Assembly (NCBI GenBank): GCA_009602725.1
Contig: WELB01000103.1
Span: 270,704-302,317 of the forward strand
DNA: 31,614 bases
Direction of reading: 5' to 3'
Source of the DNA: Spirogloea muscicola
Lineage: Eukaryota; Streptophyta; Zygnematophyceae; Spirogloeales; Spirogloeaceae
The notes below the pieces were generated by a model. It worked only from the letters and a program-made list of their open reading frames with translations, had not been told where the DNA came from and searched no databases. Below are positions 30,025-31,614 of the stretch, in pieces. A program made the translations under genes and the position numbers. Numbering within the stretch: the first letter of the stretch is position 1; each line of letters opens with the position of its first letter.

Positions 30025-31592
30025 TCATCTGAACTCCTGGAAGTTGGTGTGGCCAGTTATTTGGGCGTGTTCCACAGCTTCCTGCACCCACTCTTGAGAT
30101 ATACTTTACTGCTATTACCATGTTGTGTAGCAAGTGAGAAGAAGTTTCCAGGGAATTTCAGTGCAAGACTGTCCGAGCTACCGGAGAAAGCATGAAATTT
30201 CCTCACATGTGGCAAAAAGGAACTAGGGCTTGTGTGTGAATTGAGACTGGCAGAAATGCATTTTAATGGCAAGTGTTGCCTGGACATGTGATGTACTGGT
30301 GCTTGGAAGGTTAGACTTATAGCACGTGCACAACCAAGCATATGTTTGCGGAGTTATGATCTGATGACAACAGACTAGACTTATACAGCTACTGGCAAGA
30401 AAGTATGGCGTACCTTCTGACCTTTGACGCCCTGCTGACAGACACCGCATCTCAAGGTGAAGTTGGCAGTGTCAGTGTACTGCCGAGCTCTAGAGTCAAG
30501 AAACAAGTCATGAGCACAAGTCAGTGCGGCGCTGCTTTTCACCTGCAGCTTTTGTTAGCCTAAGTGCAGGTTCCAAGCAATGCACTCGAGAGACAAAAAA
30601 GAGCTCTGACTGGCTCATTTATTCGTGACAACTCTCAAATGTCTGCAGAGAAGCAGACATTGCTCGGGTGGACTGCGCGCCTTACCGTTGCGCTTCGGCC
30701 ACCACGCTCTCGGCGAGCACTGACACAGTGCCTATGCTGCCGTCGGACCTCACAGGGAAGATCGTCTGATCCACCTCCTCAGGTGCACCGACAAATGGCG
30801 ACAGCTGCGCCGTCGCCAGCGCCGGAAGCTCCAATGAGGATCAGTGGCATCTATACTGCTGCTGATGCATCAAGAACGAGACAGAGAGACTAAGGGCAGA
30901 AACGCAGCTCACAGCCAGGGCATCATAGTGCAAGCCGTCATAGATGAGCATGACGCGCTCGGTGTAGCCCTTGCCCTCTCCGTATAAGTCCCGCCTACGC
31001 GTCTGGATGTCGTACGCCGCGATCTCGTGGCCAAAGTACTCCGAAAGAACCGCCAGCTCGATCGCGCCTGCCCGGTGGACCAGGCCAGAAGGCAAAAGAC
31101 ACACAGGAATTAAGTTGGGCTCAGGATTTAGGCAAACCACTTGATGTGAAGGGTACAAATCAGATGGGTTTCAGGTCAGAGGGGTTTATGGTTCAGGGTT
31201 TGAGTTTAGGGTCAGGGTTTAGGGTTTGTGTTTAGGGTGAAGCGGATGATAAGAAGGACACAAGCAGGTGGGGCTATATTTGCAGAAATGAGCACCGGTG
31301 GTTGTGGGGGGAAGCTGGCGACCTCCCCAGTGGGCTCAGGATGTAGGCGACCCAGGTGATAAGGAGGACAAAAACCAGGTGAGGCTGTATATGCAGAATT
31401 GAACTGTGGTGGCTGCCAGGGTAAGCCGGCGGCCTACCTCCCCAGTGGTCGGGGCCCTGGATCCAGGCGCAGTAGTCGGCGTTGGGCATGCCCAGAAAGG
31501 CGGCGTCGAAGCGCGCCGGGTCGGCGGCCAGCGCTCTCGCCAGCACGCGCCGCAGCGCGCCGCCGCGCGTCCGCGACCGCTCCATCACGTAC
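30025..31592 (-). CDS. OTU1: OTU1/YOD1-type ubiquitin thioesterase, 3' part
   Basis: OTU1 removes ubiquitin chains from substrates of the Cdc48/p97 pathway. Five exons join in phase: 31438-31592, 30913-31067, 30686-30804, 30414-30489 and 30025-30081, about 186 residues. Motifs are YVMERSR, ALRRVLARALAADPARFDAA, NADYCAWIQGPDHWGGAIEL, SEYFGHEIAAYDIQTRRRDL, the catalytic-His block YDGLHYDALALSPF, VDQTIFPVRSDGSIG, QYTDTANFTLRCGVCQQGVK and EAVEHAQITGHTNFQEFR. The last two form the C-terminal C2H2 zinc finger. The exon starts right after an AG at 31593-31594, so the part with the catalytic Cys lies beyond the window. All introns are GT-AG. The intron 31068-31437 holds telomere-like repeats and a copy of the preceding exon end. 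Confidence 0.95.
31170..31240 (+). repeat. Degenerate TTTAGGG telomere-like array in an OTU1 intron
   Basis: Three exact TTTAGGG units stand at 31205-31211, 31218-31224 and 31231-31237, spaced 13 bases apart, among variants such as TTCAGGG and GTCAGGG. TTTAGGG is the plant-type telomere repeat, also found in many green algae. The position is inside an intron, not at a contig end. Confidence 0.7.
31245..31475 (-). repeat. Duplication covering an OTU1 exon end and its splice donor
   Basis: Two copies of about 110 bases lie at about 31245-31350 and 31358-31475. The right copy includes the real end of the exon (CACTGGGGAG before GTAGGC). The left copy keeps CCACTGGGGAG before GTCGCC, plus the following intron sequence (TGCATATACAGCC against TGCAAATATAGCC). 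The copies are clearly diverged. Confidence 0.75.
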
Positions 31593-31614
31593 CTGCGCCG
31601 CCGATCTGGCGGCC

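Overview
This window looks like a nuclear scaffold from a green alga (Chlorophyta; a trebouxiophyte-type alga is my guess, not shown). The grounds are intron-rich genes whose proteins follow the plant/green-algal versions (plastid ferritin, TGD3 plastid lipid-import ATPase, GTE/BET bromodomain factor, soluble pyrophosphatase, OTU1 deubiquitinase), TTTAGGG-type telomere-like motifs, and a stretch of green-lineage mitochondrial DNA (nad3, atp1, six tRNAs). Four single N bases (14054, 19930, 22424, 27893) sit in GC-rich CCG/GGC sequence. Three cut the 5' part of a gene and the fourth lies just upstream of one. The one at 22424 is directly followed by 18 bases identical to the end of an Illumina adapter, so these are assembly joins.

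Layout. 1-7.7 kb is a graveyard of decayed non-LTR retrotransposon 3' ends: two recognisable C-terminal ORF pieces (2506-3850 + and 6351-7468 -) plus many short tails that share the C-terminal peptide LTRGY followed by a stop, and a dispersed hairpin repeat. 9.0-14.05 kb is a multi-exon BET/GTE bromodomain gene on the minus strand. 14.06-17.2 kb is repeats and sequence without a recognisable gene. 17.2-19.93 kb is TGD3 on the minus strand, ten exons. 20.08-21.90 kb is mitochondrial-type DNA: tRNA-Thr, -Ala, -Ser, -Asp, -Val, a frameshifted nad3, tRNA-Trp and the 3' part of a frameshifted atp1. 22.55-24.96 kb is an eight-exon plastid ferritin on the plus strand. 26.06-27.89 kb is a soluble inorganic pyrophosphatase on the minus strand. 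28.2-29.3 kb is more retrotransposon tails, partly as an inverted pair. 30.0-31.6 kb is the 3' part of an OTU1-type deubiquitinase on the minus strand, with telomere-like repeats and a duplicated exon end in its first visible intron.

The nuclear genes are unrelated housekeeping genes, each with its own exons; nothing indicates an operon or a joint system. The exon chains were built by hand from homology, GT-AG or GC-AG borders and codon phase. In TGD3, ferritin, pyrophosphatase and OTU1 every visible exon joins in phase. In the BET gene one junction and one stretch remain unresolved. I found no convincing undescribed defence or metabolic system. The most unusual material is the LTRGY-stop retrotransposon tail family, the hairpin repeat tied to it, and the nuclear-mitochondrial junction.
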